From Xanthomonas maliensis (GTDB lineage: Bacteria; Pseudomonadota; Gammaproteobacteria; Xanthomonadales; Xanthomonadaceae), in NCBI RefSeq assembly GCF_009192945.1, contig NZ_NSET01000021.1:1-64000 (forward strand): DNA of 64,000 nucleotides, given 5' to 3'. The notes under the pieces were generated by a model, which was given only the letters and a program-made list of their open reading frames with translations, searched no databases and had not been told where the DNA came from. Position 1 is the stretch's first letter. Every line of letters starts with the position of its first letter. The translations under genes and the position numbers were made by a program. Shown here piece after piece: positions 19,097 through 28,312 of the stretch.

Positions 19097-19723
19097 TCAG
19101 TTGCCGCCCAGGTTCTTGAACGGGTCGGAACCGGCATCGTCGGAGGACGAACGCGGCGTGGTGGTGCCGGCGGGCGCAGCGCTGCTGGCCGGAGCGGCGG
19201 CGCCGCGACGGGTGGTCGGACGCTTGACCGGCTTCTTGGGCTTTTCCGGCGCCAGGATCGCGTCGCCCATGGTGGCGCGCAGCGTGGCAGCCAGGGTCTC
19301 GGCTTCCTTGCGGGCGGTATCGGAGGCGAGCGCGCCACGGCCCTGCAGGCGCTGCAGCGACTGGTTGGCGATGCGGAAACCCGCCACCGTCATCACGCCG
19401 TCAGCGACGATGTCGTCGGGATCGCGTTGCAGCACTTCCTCGGCAGCCACGATGGCGCGGGCGTAGTTATTGCGATCGAACTGCAACTGCGCAATGCGCA
19501 CCCACGGTTCCTTCTTGGTCGGATCGGCGCGTGCGGCGTCTTCGAAGGTCTTGATGGCAGTATCGGCCCCCACGGTACCCACCTGCGATTCGGCCCTGGC
19601 CATGGTCGCGTCGAACGACGGCGGCGGTGCCTTCTTCGGTGCGCTGGCGCAACCGGCAAGAGCAGACAACAGAACCAGCGCCAGCACCGGCCGTGCAGCG
19701 GCCATCCCCTTGATCACCTTCAT
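19097..19723 (-). CDS. TPR-like lipoprotein at head of tssBC operon
   Basis: A 208-residue protein from the ATG at 19723, preceded by GAGGGAG; an in-frame upstream start at 19759 would put extra residues before the signal peptide. It has a lipobox (LSALAGC, Cys25) and then a region resembling one to two tetratricopeptide units (AIKTFEDAARADPTKKEPW..., YARAIVAAEEVLQRDPDD). The C-terminal ~60 residues are Pro/Lys/Ala/Ser-rich and probably disordered. It is the first gene of the minus-strand T6SS block, divergent from tssJ, so it is probably an envelope accessory of the system. The exact role is unknown. Confidence 0.75.
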   Translation of the reverse strand: MKVIKGMAAARPVLALVLLSALAGCASAPKKAPPPSFDATMARAESQVGTVGADTAIKTFEDAARADPTKKEPWVRIAQLQFDRNNYARAIVAAEEVLQRDPDDIVADGVMTVAGFRIANQSLQRLQGRGALASDTARKEAETLAATLRATMGDAILAPEKPKKPVKRPTTRRGAAAPASSAAPAGTTTPRSSSDDAGSDPFKNLGGN

Positions 19724-19945
19724 AAAACTCCCTCGACAAAAAATCCTAAAGGTAAGCACCGATCCGGCCGCTATGGATGCAAAGATCGGTAAGCAGTTGT
19801 GCCCTCAAGTGTACACACGCAAGTATCCAGCGGTATAGTGCAGCGCCGCGCCACGCGTCAAGGAAGTCCGATCCTGGTGCACCCCGGACATTGCTGTCCG
19901 AAAGCGCTGCGATTGCGACTGGCGCCCACCTCGCCATGGTCAGCA
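19724..19945. promoter_or_regulatory. Divergent intergenic region between the two main T6SS operons
   Basis: This 222-base region separates the lipoprotein-tssBC operon (minus) from tssJKL (plus) and must carry promoters for both. It contains an 8-base palindrome, GTGTACAC (19809-19816). I could not assign -35/-10 elements or a sigma54 site with confidence. Confidence 0.45.
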
Positions 19946-20572
19946 ATGAATAAACAGGCTCGCTTCGTTATCCCGACCGCCCGCTGGCTGGTTACCCTCT
20001 CGATAATTGCGATCACCGTCACACTGTCAGGCTGTGCCAGTGGTGGACTGGGCAAAGCCGTCGACAAAACTCTACAGGCAGTGGGTGTGAAGGACGCGAC
20101 ACCAGACGCGCCGCCGGTCATCCCGCTCCGGCTGTTCGCCGGCACCAACCTCAACGCCGGCAACGACGGTCGCGCCTCGGCAGCGGTCCTGAAGATCTAC
20201 CACCTGCGCAGCGCGCAGCGGTTCGAACAGGCCGCCTTCAATTCCTTCCTCGATTCGGCCGGCGAGCAGGCCGCGCTGGGCGCCGACCTGCTGTCAGTCA
20301 ACGAGATCGTGCTGATGCCCGGCAACAAGCAGTCGCTGGACGAACAGCTGTCCGAGGGGACCGCGGTGATCGGCGTGGTCGCCCTGTTCCGTGCACCGGC
20401 CGAGGGCCGCTGGCGGCTCGCCTTCGACGCCAAGCGCAAGAACCTGTCCCGCGATGGCATCACGGTGGGCATTCACGGCTGTGCGTTGACCACCGACAGT
20501 GCGGCCTTGCTCACCAAGATTTCCGGCGATCCTGGCAGTCTGGCGTCGGTGCGCTGCGCGGCGACGCGCTGA
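19946..20572 (+). CDS. tssJ: TssJ outer-membrane lipoprotein
   Basis: A 208-residue lipoprotein from the ATG at 19946 (upstream in-frame codons have no signal character). Signal peptide with lipobox TLSGC (Cys30), then the TssJ-like beta-sandwich: VIPLRLFAGTNLNAGNDGRA, VLKIYHLRSAQRFEQAAF, VNEIVLMPGNKQSLDEQL and a late GVVALFRAPAEGRWRLAF. It anchors the TssJLM trans-envelope complex in the outer membrane. It is the first gene of the plus-strand tssJKL operon. Confidence 0.92.
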   Translation: MNKQARFVIPTARWLVTLSIIAITVTLSGCASGGLGKAVDKTLQAVGVKDATPDAPPVIPLRLFAGTNLNAGNDGRASAAVLKIYHLRSAQRFEQAAFNSFLDSAGEQAALGADLLSVNEIVLMPGNKQSLDEQLSEGTAVIGVVALFRAPAEGRWRLAFDAKRKNLSRDGITVGIHGCALTTDSAALLTKISGDPGSLASVRCAATR

Positions 20573-20702
20573 CACCGACTCACGAGCGGCTGCGTTAGTA
20601 TTCGGGCAGCGTGTCTGTCCTGGCCGCCGGCGATGCCCGCGGCCTTGTCGCCTTCTTCACCGGCTTTTGCAGGTGTCCTAGAACTTCTTCAAGGATCGAA
20701 CC

Positions 20703-22052
20703 GTGTCTCATGTCAGCAGGATGTCCAAGGTGCTCTGGGGAGAGGGGCTGTTCCTCCGACCGCAGCATTTCCAGCGTCAGGACGCCTATCACGAAGCGCG
20801 CCTGCAGGATCTCGCCCAGACCCTGCATCCGTATGCCTGGGGATGTCGGCGGGTCCGCTTCGACCCGCAGGCGCTCAACGGCGGCACGCTACGCCCGCTG
20901 GATCTATCGGCAGTCTTCGCCGATGGCGAGTCCTACGACGCACCGGCGCACGATCCCTTGCCCGATGCGCTGTCGCTGAAGGACCTGCCGGCCGGCATCC
21001 AGGCCACCCATATCCATCTCGCGCTGCCGCTGCTGCGCGATGACGGCGACAACGTCGGCGATGGCGAGTCGCAGCTGGCGCGCTATCGCCAGGTCAATCA
21101 TCCGACCAACGACTTGTTCACCGATGCGGCCGAGGCAGAGATGGCCTATCTCGGCAAGGCCGTGAAACTGCTGACCGACGATCAGCCGCGCGACGCCTAC
21201 GTCAGCATGCCGATCGCACGCGTGCGCCGCACCGCCACCGGCGGTTTCGAGCTGGATGAGGACTTCATCCCGCCGTGCGCGCAGGTGGAAGCGTCGCAGG
21301 CACTGCATCGCAATCTGCGCGGCCTGCTGGATTCGCTGCAGGCCAAGGTCGATGCGCTCTACGGCCTGCATCGCCAGCCGTCGCAGAACATCATCGAATT
21401 CCGCTCCGGCGACATCGCCTCGTTCTGGCTGCTGCACACCATCAACGGCTCGTTCGGCGCGCTCTCGCATCTGTTCCATCATCCGCAACTGCACCCCGAG
21501 CGCCTGCATCAGGAGTTGCTGCGGATGGCCGGTGCGCTGTTGACGTTCTCCAATGCGTTCCAGCTCAATGACCTGCCACGCTATCAGCACAAGGCGCCGG
21601 AAGCCGGCTTCCAGCGCCTGTTCGAAATCGTACGCACGCTGCTCGATACGGTGATCTCGGCGCGCTACTTCAAGATCGCCTTGTCCGAGGTCAAGCCGTC
21701 GTTCCACCTGGGCCGGATCGATTCCCAGCGTATCGACGACAACGCCTCGTTCTACCTCGGCGTGTCGGCCGATATGCCGGCGCAGGAACTGGTGCAGACC
21801 GTGCCGGTGCGGTTCAAGGTCGGCGCGCCGGACGACGTGGAAAAATGCGTGCTGTCGGCCTTGCCCGGCGTCAAGCTCAGTCACGCCGCCCAGGTTCCCG
21901 CTGCCATTCCGGTGCGCCCGGGCAGCTACTACTTCGAAGTGGATGCGCGTGGCGCGCTGTACGAGCGCATGCTCAAGACGCAATCGATGATGATCTACGT
22001 GCCGGCCGGCATCAATGATCTGAAGATGGAACTGATCGCGGTGACCTCATGA
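20703..22052 (+). CDS. tssK: TssK baseplate-membrane complex connector
   Basis: A 449-residue TssK with the invariant N-terminal WGEGLFLRPQHFQRQD. A central helical region contains FWLLHTINGSFGALSHL, and the C-terminal domain ends VPAGINDLKMELIAV. A GTG at 20703 starts the frame; an ATG six codons later is possible. The stop overlaps the tssL start (ATGA). TssK links the baseplate to TssL/TssM. 130 bases separate it from tssJ. Confidence 0.96.
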   Translation: MSHVSRMSKVLWGEGLFLRPQHFQRQDAYHEARLQDLAQTLHPYAWGCRRVRFDPQALNGGTLRPLDLSAVFADGESYDAPAHDPLPDALSLKDLPAGIQATHIHLALPLLRDDGDNVGDGESQLARYRQVNHPTNDLFTDAAEAEMAYLGKAVKLLTDDQPRDAYVSMPIARVRRTATGGFELDEDFIPPCAQVEASQALHRNLRGLLDSLQAKVDALYGLHRQPSQNIIEFRSGDIASFWLLHTINGSFGALSHLFHHPQLHPERLHQELLRMAGALLTFSNAFQLNDLPRYQHKAPEAGFQRLFEIVRTLLDTVISARYFKIALSEVKPSFHLGRIDSQRIDDNASFYLGVSADMPAQELVQTVPVRFKVGAPDDVEKCVLSALPGVKLSHAAQVPAAIPVRPGSYYFEVDARGALYERMLKTQSMMIYVPAGINDLKMELIAVTS

Positions 22053-22840
22053 TGAACTCCAACCTGCCTCCGACCCCGGGCCCGATGCCGTCGCTGACCT
22101 CTGCAGGCCCGGTCGCCCTGCCCTCGCAGACCACCACCCCGCAGAGCCTGCAGGACCTGATGGCCGACGGGTTTTACCTGTTGCTGCTGCTCAAGCGCGG
22201 CCAGGTGCCATCCGATGGCGAATCCTTCGTGCAGTCCGTGCAGAAGTTCCTCGATGGCGTGGAGCGTGGCGCGATCAAGATGGGGATCGCCTCGGAAGAC
22301 GTCTATGCCGCCAAGTACGCGTTCTGCGCGGCCGTCGACGAAGCCATCCTCTCGCAGCCGTCGCCGCTGCACGAGGCCTGGGAACGCAACCCGCTGCAGC
22401 TGCGCTTGTTCGGCGAGCACCTGGCAGGCGAGCACTTCTTCGATCGGCTGGAAGACCTGCGCCGCCAGGGCGCGCCGCGGCTGCCGTCGCTGGAGGTCTA
22501 CCACTACTGCCTGTTGCTCGGCTTCGAAGGCAAGTACCGGCTGGAAGGCCCGGAAAAGCTCGGCTATCTGACCGCGCGCCTGGGCGACGAGATCATTTAT
22601 CTCAAGGGCAAGCGCAACGGCTTCGCGCCGCATGCCTTGCCGCCGGACCACATCCGCCACGGCCTGCGCCGGGTCGTCCCGCTGTGGCTGCCGGCAGCCC
22701 TGGTGGCCGGTTTTGGCGTGTTGGGTTTCTTCGGCCTGCGTTTCTATCTGGATCACCAGACCGAAACCCGCATGGCCGCGTACAACGACATCGTGCAGAT
22801 GCCGCAGCGTACTGCACACATCACGATCACTCTGCCGTGA
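22049..22840 (+). CDS. tssL: TssL (DotU-like) inner-membrane protein
   Basis: A 263-residue DotU-type TssL: a Pro-rich start, then LQDLMADGFYLLLLLKRGQVPSD, a cytoplasmic helical domain with AKYAFCAAVDEAILSQ and RLFGEHLAGEHFFDRLE, and LLLGFEGKY. There is a single C-terminal membrane helix at about residues 211-232. No C-terminal OmpA-like peptidoglycan-binding domain is fused, so the separate OmpA-family protein at 37925-38710 could supply that function. It overlaps tssK by four bases. Confidence 0.95.
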   Translation: MMNSNLPPTPGPMPSLTSAGPVALPSQTTTPQSLQDLMADGFYLLLLLKRGQVPSDGESFVQSVQKFLDGVERGAIKMGIASEDVYAAKYAFCAAVDEAILSQPSPLHEAWERNPLQLRLFGEHLAGEHFFDRLEDLRRQGAPRLPSLEVYHYCLLLGFEGKYRLEGPEKLGYLTARLGDEIIYLKGKRNGFAPHALPPDHIRHGLRRVVPLWLPAALVAGFGVLGFFGLRFYLDHQTETRMAAYNDIVQMPQRTAHITITLP

Positions 22841-22850
22841 GGCATTCGAT

Positions 22851-25376
22851 ATGGACATCGTCAGCTCGGTCGCTGCACAGCTAGCGACCCTTGCGCTTCC
22901 CTCCCAGCAGGCGCGCCTGATTCAACTGCAAGCCCCCATGGACGGTTGGGTCGTCGAACGCTTCACCGGTACCGAAGCCGTCTGTGCCGGCTTCCGCTTC
23001 GAGATCGACTGCCTGTCCACGCGCAATGACGTGGACCTGGACGGTTTGCTCGAGCAGCCGCTGACCTTGCAGCTGCGCCAGGCCGACGGCGCGATGCGGC
23101 GCTGGCATGGGCTGTGTACCGCAGTGGCTGCGCTCGGCGGCGATGGCGGTCTGGTGCGGTATCGCCTGACCTTGGAGCCGTGGACGGCGTTGCTGGCCCT
23201 GCGCCGCAATGCGGTGATCTTCCAGGACCTGGACACGCGGGCGATCTGCGAGCGGCTGTTTGCGGCGTATCCGCAGGCGGTGTTCCGCTTCGACGTGCAG
23301 CAGACCCTGCCCGCACGCGCGATCACCACCCAGTACCGCGAGAGCGACTGGGACTTCGTCACCCGCCTGCTGGCCGATGCCGGCCTGGCCTGGTGCGTGG
23401 AGCAGGCCGACGGCGAGCAGGAGGCCGCCCACACGCTGGTGGTGTTCGACCCGCAGGCGCAGCGCCCGGACGGCGGCACGCTGCGCTTCCACCGCGCCGA
23501 CATCACCGAAGCCACCGATACCATCACCGCCTTCGGTGCGCAGCAACGCATCACCCCGACCACTGCCAGTGCCACCAGCTGGCACAGCGAGCAACTCACC
23601 GCCGTCAGTGGCCAGGCCAGCGCCGAGGCCGGTGAGCTGCCGCCGCTGGAGGTCTATGTGCAGCCGCGCGCCGGGCGCTTTGCGCAAGGCGCCTGGGCAC
23701 AGGACGCGGCGCAAGCACGGCTGGATGCGCTACGCGTGCCGGCCATGCTGCATGCCGGCAGCGGCAGCGTACGCACCTTGGCCGCCGGCCAGAGCTTCAC
23801 GCTGAGCCAGCACCCGCAGTACGGCGAGCAGCGCTTCACCGTGCTGGCGCTGGAGCACAGCGCACGCAATAACTTCGACACCGGCATCGCGCAGTTGCTG
23901 GGCGCCGATGGCAGCGAGCGCGGTGGCTACCGCAATCGCTTCGTCGCTGCCCCTGCCGCCACCCCACTGCGCGCCCTGCCGCAGGATCGCCCGCAGGTGC
24001 ACGGCCCGCAGACCGCGCGCGTGGTCGGCCTGTCCGACGCGGCAGTCACGCCCAACCGCGACCATCAGGTGCGCGTGCAGTTCGCCTGGCAGCGCGGCAG
24101 CGCGCCCAATCCCGGCGGCCTGAGCGCCGACGACGGCCACGCCCCGGGCGACCAACGCAGCGGCAGCTGGGTGCCGGTGGCCGAGTGGGTGGCCGGCCCC
24201 AATTGGGGCACGCACTTCTTGCCACGCATCGGCGCCGAAGTGCTGGTGGAGTTCCTGCACGGGGACATCGACCAGCCACGGGTGACCGGGCAGCTGTACA
24301 ACGGCGAGGTGGCCCCACCCTTCGGCGGCGGGCTGCAGGCCGAGCAGAGCAATCATCCCGGCACGCTCAGTGGCCTGCACACCCAGGCGCACGATGGCAG
24401 CGGCACGCAACAGTGGCTGGTAGACGACACGCCGGGGCAACTGCGCACGCGCCTGCACACCAGCCTGGCCGATAGCGCGCTGCAACTGGGGTATCTGCTG
24501 CAAGGCGGCGGCGCCAGCCGCGGCGCCTTGTACGGCCAGGGCTTCGCGCTGGCCACGCAAGGCTGGGGCAACGTGCATGCGGCGCAGGGGCTGTTGTTGT
24601 CGACCACGGCCCGCGCCCAGGGCGCCTCGACCCAACTGGATGTCGCCGAGGCGGTGAGCCAGCTCAAGGGCGCCGAACGCACCGCCGATGCCTTGCACGA
24701 CACCTTGCAGGCGCAACAGGTGCCGGGGCTGGAGGCACGCACAAGCGTCAGCGCGCTGCACCAGGCGATCGACCCGCAGGCGCAGGGCAAGTACAGCGGC
24801 AGCGTCGGCGGCCAGCCGGCGACCAAGCCCACGGCCGGCAGCCGCCAGGGCCAGGACCCGGTGGAGCGCTTCGCCGATGCGCGGCTGCTGGCCGAGTCGC
24901 CAGACCACCTGGCCTGGACCACGCCCAACAGCGCGGTGAGCTATGCCGGGCAACAGCTGCAGCTGACCGCGCAGGACGACCTGCATGCTACCGCCGGCCA
25001 GACCCTCTCGGCCGCGGTCGGCCAGCACGCCGCGCTGTTTGCGCAGGCCGGCCCGCTCAAGGCGATCGCCGCCGCCGGCCCGGTCAGCCTGCAGGCGCAC
25101 AGCGGCCCGCTGGACATCCTGGCCGACCAGGCGGTGACGGTCACCGCCACCGACACCCGCATCGACGTGCTGGCCCAGCAGAAGATCGTGCTGCAGGCCG
25201 GCCAGACCGCCATCACCCTGGAAGGCGGCAACATCACCTTCGCCTGCCCGGGCACGTTTACGGTCAAGGCGGGGCAGCATCCGTTTATGGGCGGGGAAAG
25301 CGCCACGCCCAGCTTCTCGCTGCCCGATGGCCTGGTCCATCTGGAACCGGAGCGGATGTTGGATTTCTCGGGCTAA
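22851..25376 (+). CDS. vgrG: VgrG/TssI tip protein (copy 2, cargo for cell-wall effector)
   Basis: An 841-residue VgrG from the ATG at 22851, ten bases after tssL, preceded by GAGG. It shows ITTQYRESDWDFVTRLLADAG, VRVQFAWQRGS, AGPNWGTHFLPRIGAEVLVE and GDIDQPRVTGQLYNGE, then a DUF2345-like domain ending LPDGLVHLEPERMLDFSG. It is a diverged paralogue of copy 1, with a different C-terminal tail that likely decides cargo. No DUF4123 adaptor follows; the next gene is the M23/lysozyme-like effector 18 bases downstream. Confidence 0.95.
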   Translation: MDIVSSVAAQLATLALPSQQARLIQLQAPMDGWVVERFTGTEAVCAGFRFEIDCLSTRNDVDLDGLLEQPLTLQLRQADGAMRRWHGLCTAVAALGGDGGLVRYRLTLEPWTALLALRRNAVIFQDLDTRAICERLFAAYPQAVFRFDVQQTLPARAITTQYRESDWDFVTRLLADAGLAWCVEQADGEQEAAHTLVVFDPQAQRPDGGTLRFHRADITEATDTITAFGAQQRITPTTASATSWHSEQLTAVSGQASAEAGELPPLEVYVQPRAGRFAQGAWAQDAAQARLDALRVPAMLHAGSGSVRTLAAGQSFTLSQHPQYGEQRFTVLALEHSARNNFDTGIAQLLGADGSERGGYRNRFVAAPAATPLRALPQDRPQVHGPQTARVVGLSDAAVTPNRDHQVRVQFAWQRGSAPNPGGLSADDGHAPGDQRSGSWVPVAEWVAGPNWGTHFLPRIGAEVLVEFLHGDIDQPRVTGQLYNGEVAPPFGGGLQAEQSNHPGTLSGLHTQAHDGSGTQQWLVDDTPGQLRTRLHTSLADSALQLGYLLQGGGASRGALYGQGFALATQGWGNVHAAQGLLLSTTARAQGASTQLDVAEAVSQLKGAERTADALHDTLQAQQVPGLEARTSVSALHQAIDPQAQGKYSGSVGGQPATKPTAGSRQGQDPVERFADARLLAESPDHLAWTTPNSAVSYAGQQLQLTAQDDLHATAGQTLSAAVGQHAALFAQAGPLKAIAAAGPVSLQAHSGPLDILADQAVTVTATDTRIDVLAQQKIVLQAGQTAITLEGGNITFACPGTFTVKAGQHPFMGGESATPSFSLPDGLVHLEPERMLDFSG

Positions 25377-25394
25377 TGACAAGGACGGCATCCC

Positions 25395-28304
25395 ATGGCT
25401 GACAACGACACCAAGAAGAAGACACCGGCGAAGATCGGCAAGCTGGTCTATCCGTTCCAGAAGGCGGCCGAGGCGGGAAAATCCGGCGCCAAGCCGACCG
25501 AGATCGACGATCCGCAGGTGTACTTCAGCGCACTGTCCAACGCGCAGGACGGCTTCTATCCGATCGGTGCCAACGGCCAATGGCACGGTGGCATCCACTT
25601 CGATGCACAGACCGGCACTGCGCTGGCGCAGGCCGAGGGCGTGCGCTGCATCGGCGATGGCGAAGTGGTCGCCTACCAGGTCGAGTCCAAGTATGCAGAG
25701 GTGGAGTACGGCACCGGCAAGGCCGCCTACTCGCGCGGCTTCGTGCTGGTGCGCCACCGCCTGGAGTTGCCGCCTGCACCCAAGACCACGGCCACGCCGG
25801 GCAACACCCCAGCGCCTGCGGGCGGCACGCCAGCTGCCGCCCCCGCGACCACGCAACCGGCCAGCAGTCCTGCGGCCAGCAAGAGCGAGCCGACTCCCGC
25901 CAAAACCGAAGAACCCTCGCTGATCTTCTACAGCGCCTACCTGCACCTGCTGGATTGGGCGGGCTACCAGGCGCTGGACAAGAACAAGCCGCGGCCGGCG
26001 TACTGGGGCAAGGCCACCTATGCGGTGGGCGACAAGGCCAAGGACCAGGACCGCACCAAGAACCCCTTCATCCCCGAAGGCGGGGTGGGCTTGAACCTGC
26101 GCAATGCCAAGGGCGATGCGGCCGGCTATGCCGCCCGCGGCGCCAAGCTGGAACTGGGCGAGGAAAACCCGAAGAAGAAGGGCTACTTCGCCATCAAGCG
26201 GGTGGTCAGCGGCACCGTCGTCCCGGCCGAGGCCACGGGGCTGTTCGCCTACAAGAAGGAACTGACCGAAGCCGGCAGCGAGCCCGCCGCCAAGGACCAG
26301 GTCTATGTGCTGCCGGAACCGGTCAAGATCAGCGCCGGCGCGCTGATCGGCTACCTGGGCACCTACCAGCGCTACATCGACACCAGCCCGCTGGCCGACA
26401 AGACCCTACGGCCACTGGTGCAGGTGGATGTCTTCACCGCCGAGGACATCAAGGCCTTCATGAGCAAGAGCCGCGAGCGCGCCAAGTTGCTCGATGCCAA
26501 GCAACGCACGCTGCTCAAGGTGGACGTGGGTGCCAAGCTAGCGACGCCGACGCAGCCCGACCAGCAGATCGACGCCAGCGACACGCTGACGCCGGCAGGC
26601 GGCAAGGGCGCCGGCAAGTGGGTCCAGGCCAAACGCACGTCCAGCGGGGCCACCGTGTGGGTGGAAAAGGCGCAGCTCAACACCAGCGGCGCCACCACCG
26701 GGCGCGCGCTGGCGGCCTGGAGCCAGTTCCCGCTGAACGTCGGACAAGGCGACGGTCCCGGCGCCGGCTTCATCCGCGTGGCGGCCATCAAGCACCTCAA
26801 AAACAGCGCGACCGATGCCAATGGCGTGCGCTGGTGGGAGATCGACGTCGGCCAGACCGACGGCAGCTCGAAGATGGGCTGGGCCTGCGAGAAGGACCAC
26901 CCGAAGGTCACGCTGTGCTCGCCGTGGGACTGGCCGGGCTTTGAGTACGTCGAAGCCGACACCACCACACCGGAAGTGCTGTATGCCCGCCATGTGGTCA
27001 CGACCAAACAAGCCCGCCCGGACGAACAGGCCGCACTGCAGGCCAAGGCCGCCGAAGCGGACGGCGGCCCGCTGTTCTCGCGCGTCTGCGACGTGATCGA
27101 CCTGGATCACGACCGCAAGCTCACCACGGACGAACTCCGCAAGGCCCTGCGGCAACCGTGGCTAGCCGAGGCGATTTCCCGCCTGGTGATCCATCACACC
27201 AGTGAATGGGGCACCCCGAAAGAACAGTGGGATGCCATCGACAAGGACATCCCCGAACCGCGCAAGGCCGACTGGGAGAAGGAGAAGCAGCGCATCCAGT
27301 CACTGCAGTGGTGGAAGGATGTGGCTGGGCCGGCGAAGCTGCCGGCAGATGCGAAGGTTTATTACTTTCATCCGATTGGGTTGATTAGTAATTTCACCGC
27401 CCAAGGAGATTGCAAATGCGGATCATGCATGGGCAAGATATTCTCCAGATATAAGTGGACTCGCAAGCGACAAAACTTTCCAGATAAGATTTACTATGGC
27501 CCAGTGTACGCAGGCAAGAAGAAGCTTAATTCTTTTACTGGCTGGGAATCACTTATCAATGAAGGAAAAGCCACCGAAGATGAAAAGGCTGTCGTCATCG
27601 CGATGTCTTCAAATGAGGGAGCGATGGATGCAGTCCAAGCCTGGGACTGGCAAACATTGAGCGCTGGCGCCATGCAGAAAACCGTGACGCCAGAAGGTTA
27701 TGGCGAATTACCACAGCAAATTAGCGAATTCAAAAAGGAAAACCCTGCGCTATTCGATGAAATCTTCGGCGACTGCGGGTGGTCAATTAAAGAAGAAACC
27801 GGTGGAGCGAGGATTTACTACTCCTCGGAAGCGACAAATAATTCTGAGATTACTGGCGAGAAGCTATACGATTTCATAAAAGAAGGATTCCAACTTGAAG
27901 ATTCCGGATTTCCAAAGGAGTCTAAGCCGCTGGCAGCCATTTCTGCCGCAATGATCCATGAAGAATATCAAAAGAAACAAGTTGCAGACTTCATCGGAAG
28001 GATGAGGTCTGCACTCCTAAAAAAGCCCAGAGGCTATCCGTATGCGGCTAATGAATATTTTCAAAGCCGCCTCGGCAGAGCACTGGTATTAGACCACGAT
28101 GTAAACGCCCCAGGAAATGTAGTCCGCGACATCGGAAAATCTCTGGATAAGCTTAAAGCCAATCATCCAGGCTTGCAAAATAACCCAGCCCTTTGGGGGG
28201 CTAACCGTTCAACTTATGAGCAAGAGCTAATCGAAATTTACGGGCCATCTAGAAACATGAATAGTCCGGCCGAGCGATATGAGCATCTACGCGGATTACT
28301 ATAG
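25395..28304 (+). CDS. Modular T6SS effector: M23-like module, EF-hand, lysozyme-like AT-rich C-terminus
   Basis: A 969-residue protein just after vgrG. Residues ~60-130 and ~180-260 look like an M23 (LytM-like) module: HGGIHFD..GTAL, GDGEVVAY, and YLHLLDW where M23 enzymes have YxHL. One usual zinc-ligand Asp aligns with His, so it may be altered or inactive. A Pro/Ala linker interrupts it (~135-175). An EF-hand-like DLDHDRKLTTDEL follows near residue 570, then LVIHHTSEWG and FHPIGLISNF. After codon ~655 (position ~27360) the DNA becomes much richer in A+T. This C-terminal domain has a CKCGSC cluster, SSNEGAMDAVQAWDW (Glu near 738, possible catalytic acid) and GAMQKT, resembling lysozyme-type muramidases such as the C-terminal half of dual-activity TseP-like effectors. 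Peptidoglycan cleavage is inferred. Confidence 0.7.
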   Translation: MADNDTKKKTPAKIGKLVYPFQKAAEAGKSGAKPTEIDDPQVYFSALSNAQDGFYPIGANGQWHGGIHFDAQTGTALAQAEGVRCIGDGEVVAYQVESKYAEVEYGTGKAAYSRGFVLVRHRLELPPAPKTTATPGNTPAPAGGTPAAAPATTQPASSPAASKSEPTPAKTEEPSLIFYSAYLHLLDWAGYQALDKNKPRPAYWGKATYAVGDKAKDQDRTKNPFIPEGGVGLNLRNAKGDAAGYAARGAKLELGEENPKKKGYFAIKRVVSGTVVPAEATGLFAYKKELTEAGSEPAAKDQVYVLPEPVKISAGALIGYLGTYQRYIDTSPLADKTLRPLVQVDVFTAEDIKAFMSKSRERAKLLDAKQRTLLKVDVGAKLATPTQPDQQIDASDTLTPAGGKGAGKWVQAKRTSSGATVWVEKAQLNTSGATTGRALAAWSQFPLNVGQGDGPGAGFIRVAAIKHLKNSATDANGVRWWEIDVGQTDGSSKMGWACEKDHPKVTLCSPWDWPGFEYVEADTTTPEVLYARHVVTTKQARPDEQAALQAKAAEADGGPLFSRVCDVIDLDHDRKLTTDELRKALRQPWLAEAISRLVIHHTSEWGTPKEQWDAIDKDIPEPRKADWEKEKQRIQSLQWWKDVAGPAKLPADAKVYYFHPIGLISNFTAQGDCKCGSCMGKIFSRYKWTRKRQNFPDKIYYGPVYAGKKKLNSFTGWESLINEGKATEDEKAVVIAMSSNEGAMDAVQAWDWQTLSAGAMQKTVTPEGYGELPQQISEFKKENPALFDEIFGDCGWSIKEETGGARIYYSSEATNNSEITGEKLYDFIKEGFQLEDSGFPKESKPLAAISAAMIHEEYQKKQVADFIGRMRSALLKKPRGYPYAANEYFQSRLGRALVLDHDVNAPGNVVRDIGKSLDKLKANHPGLQNNPALWGANRSTYEQELIEIYGPSRNMNSPAERYEHLRGLL

Positions 28305-28312
28305 GATTTAAG

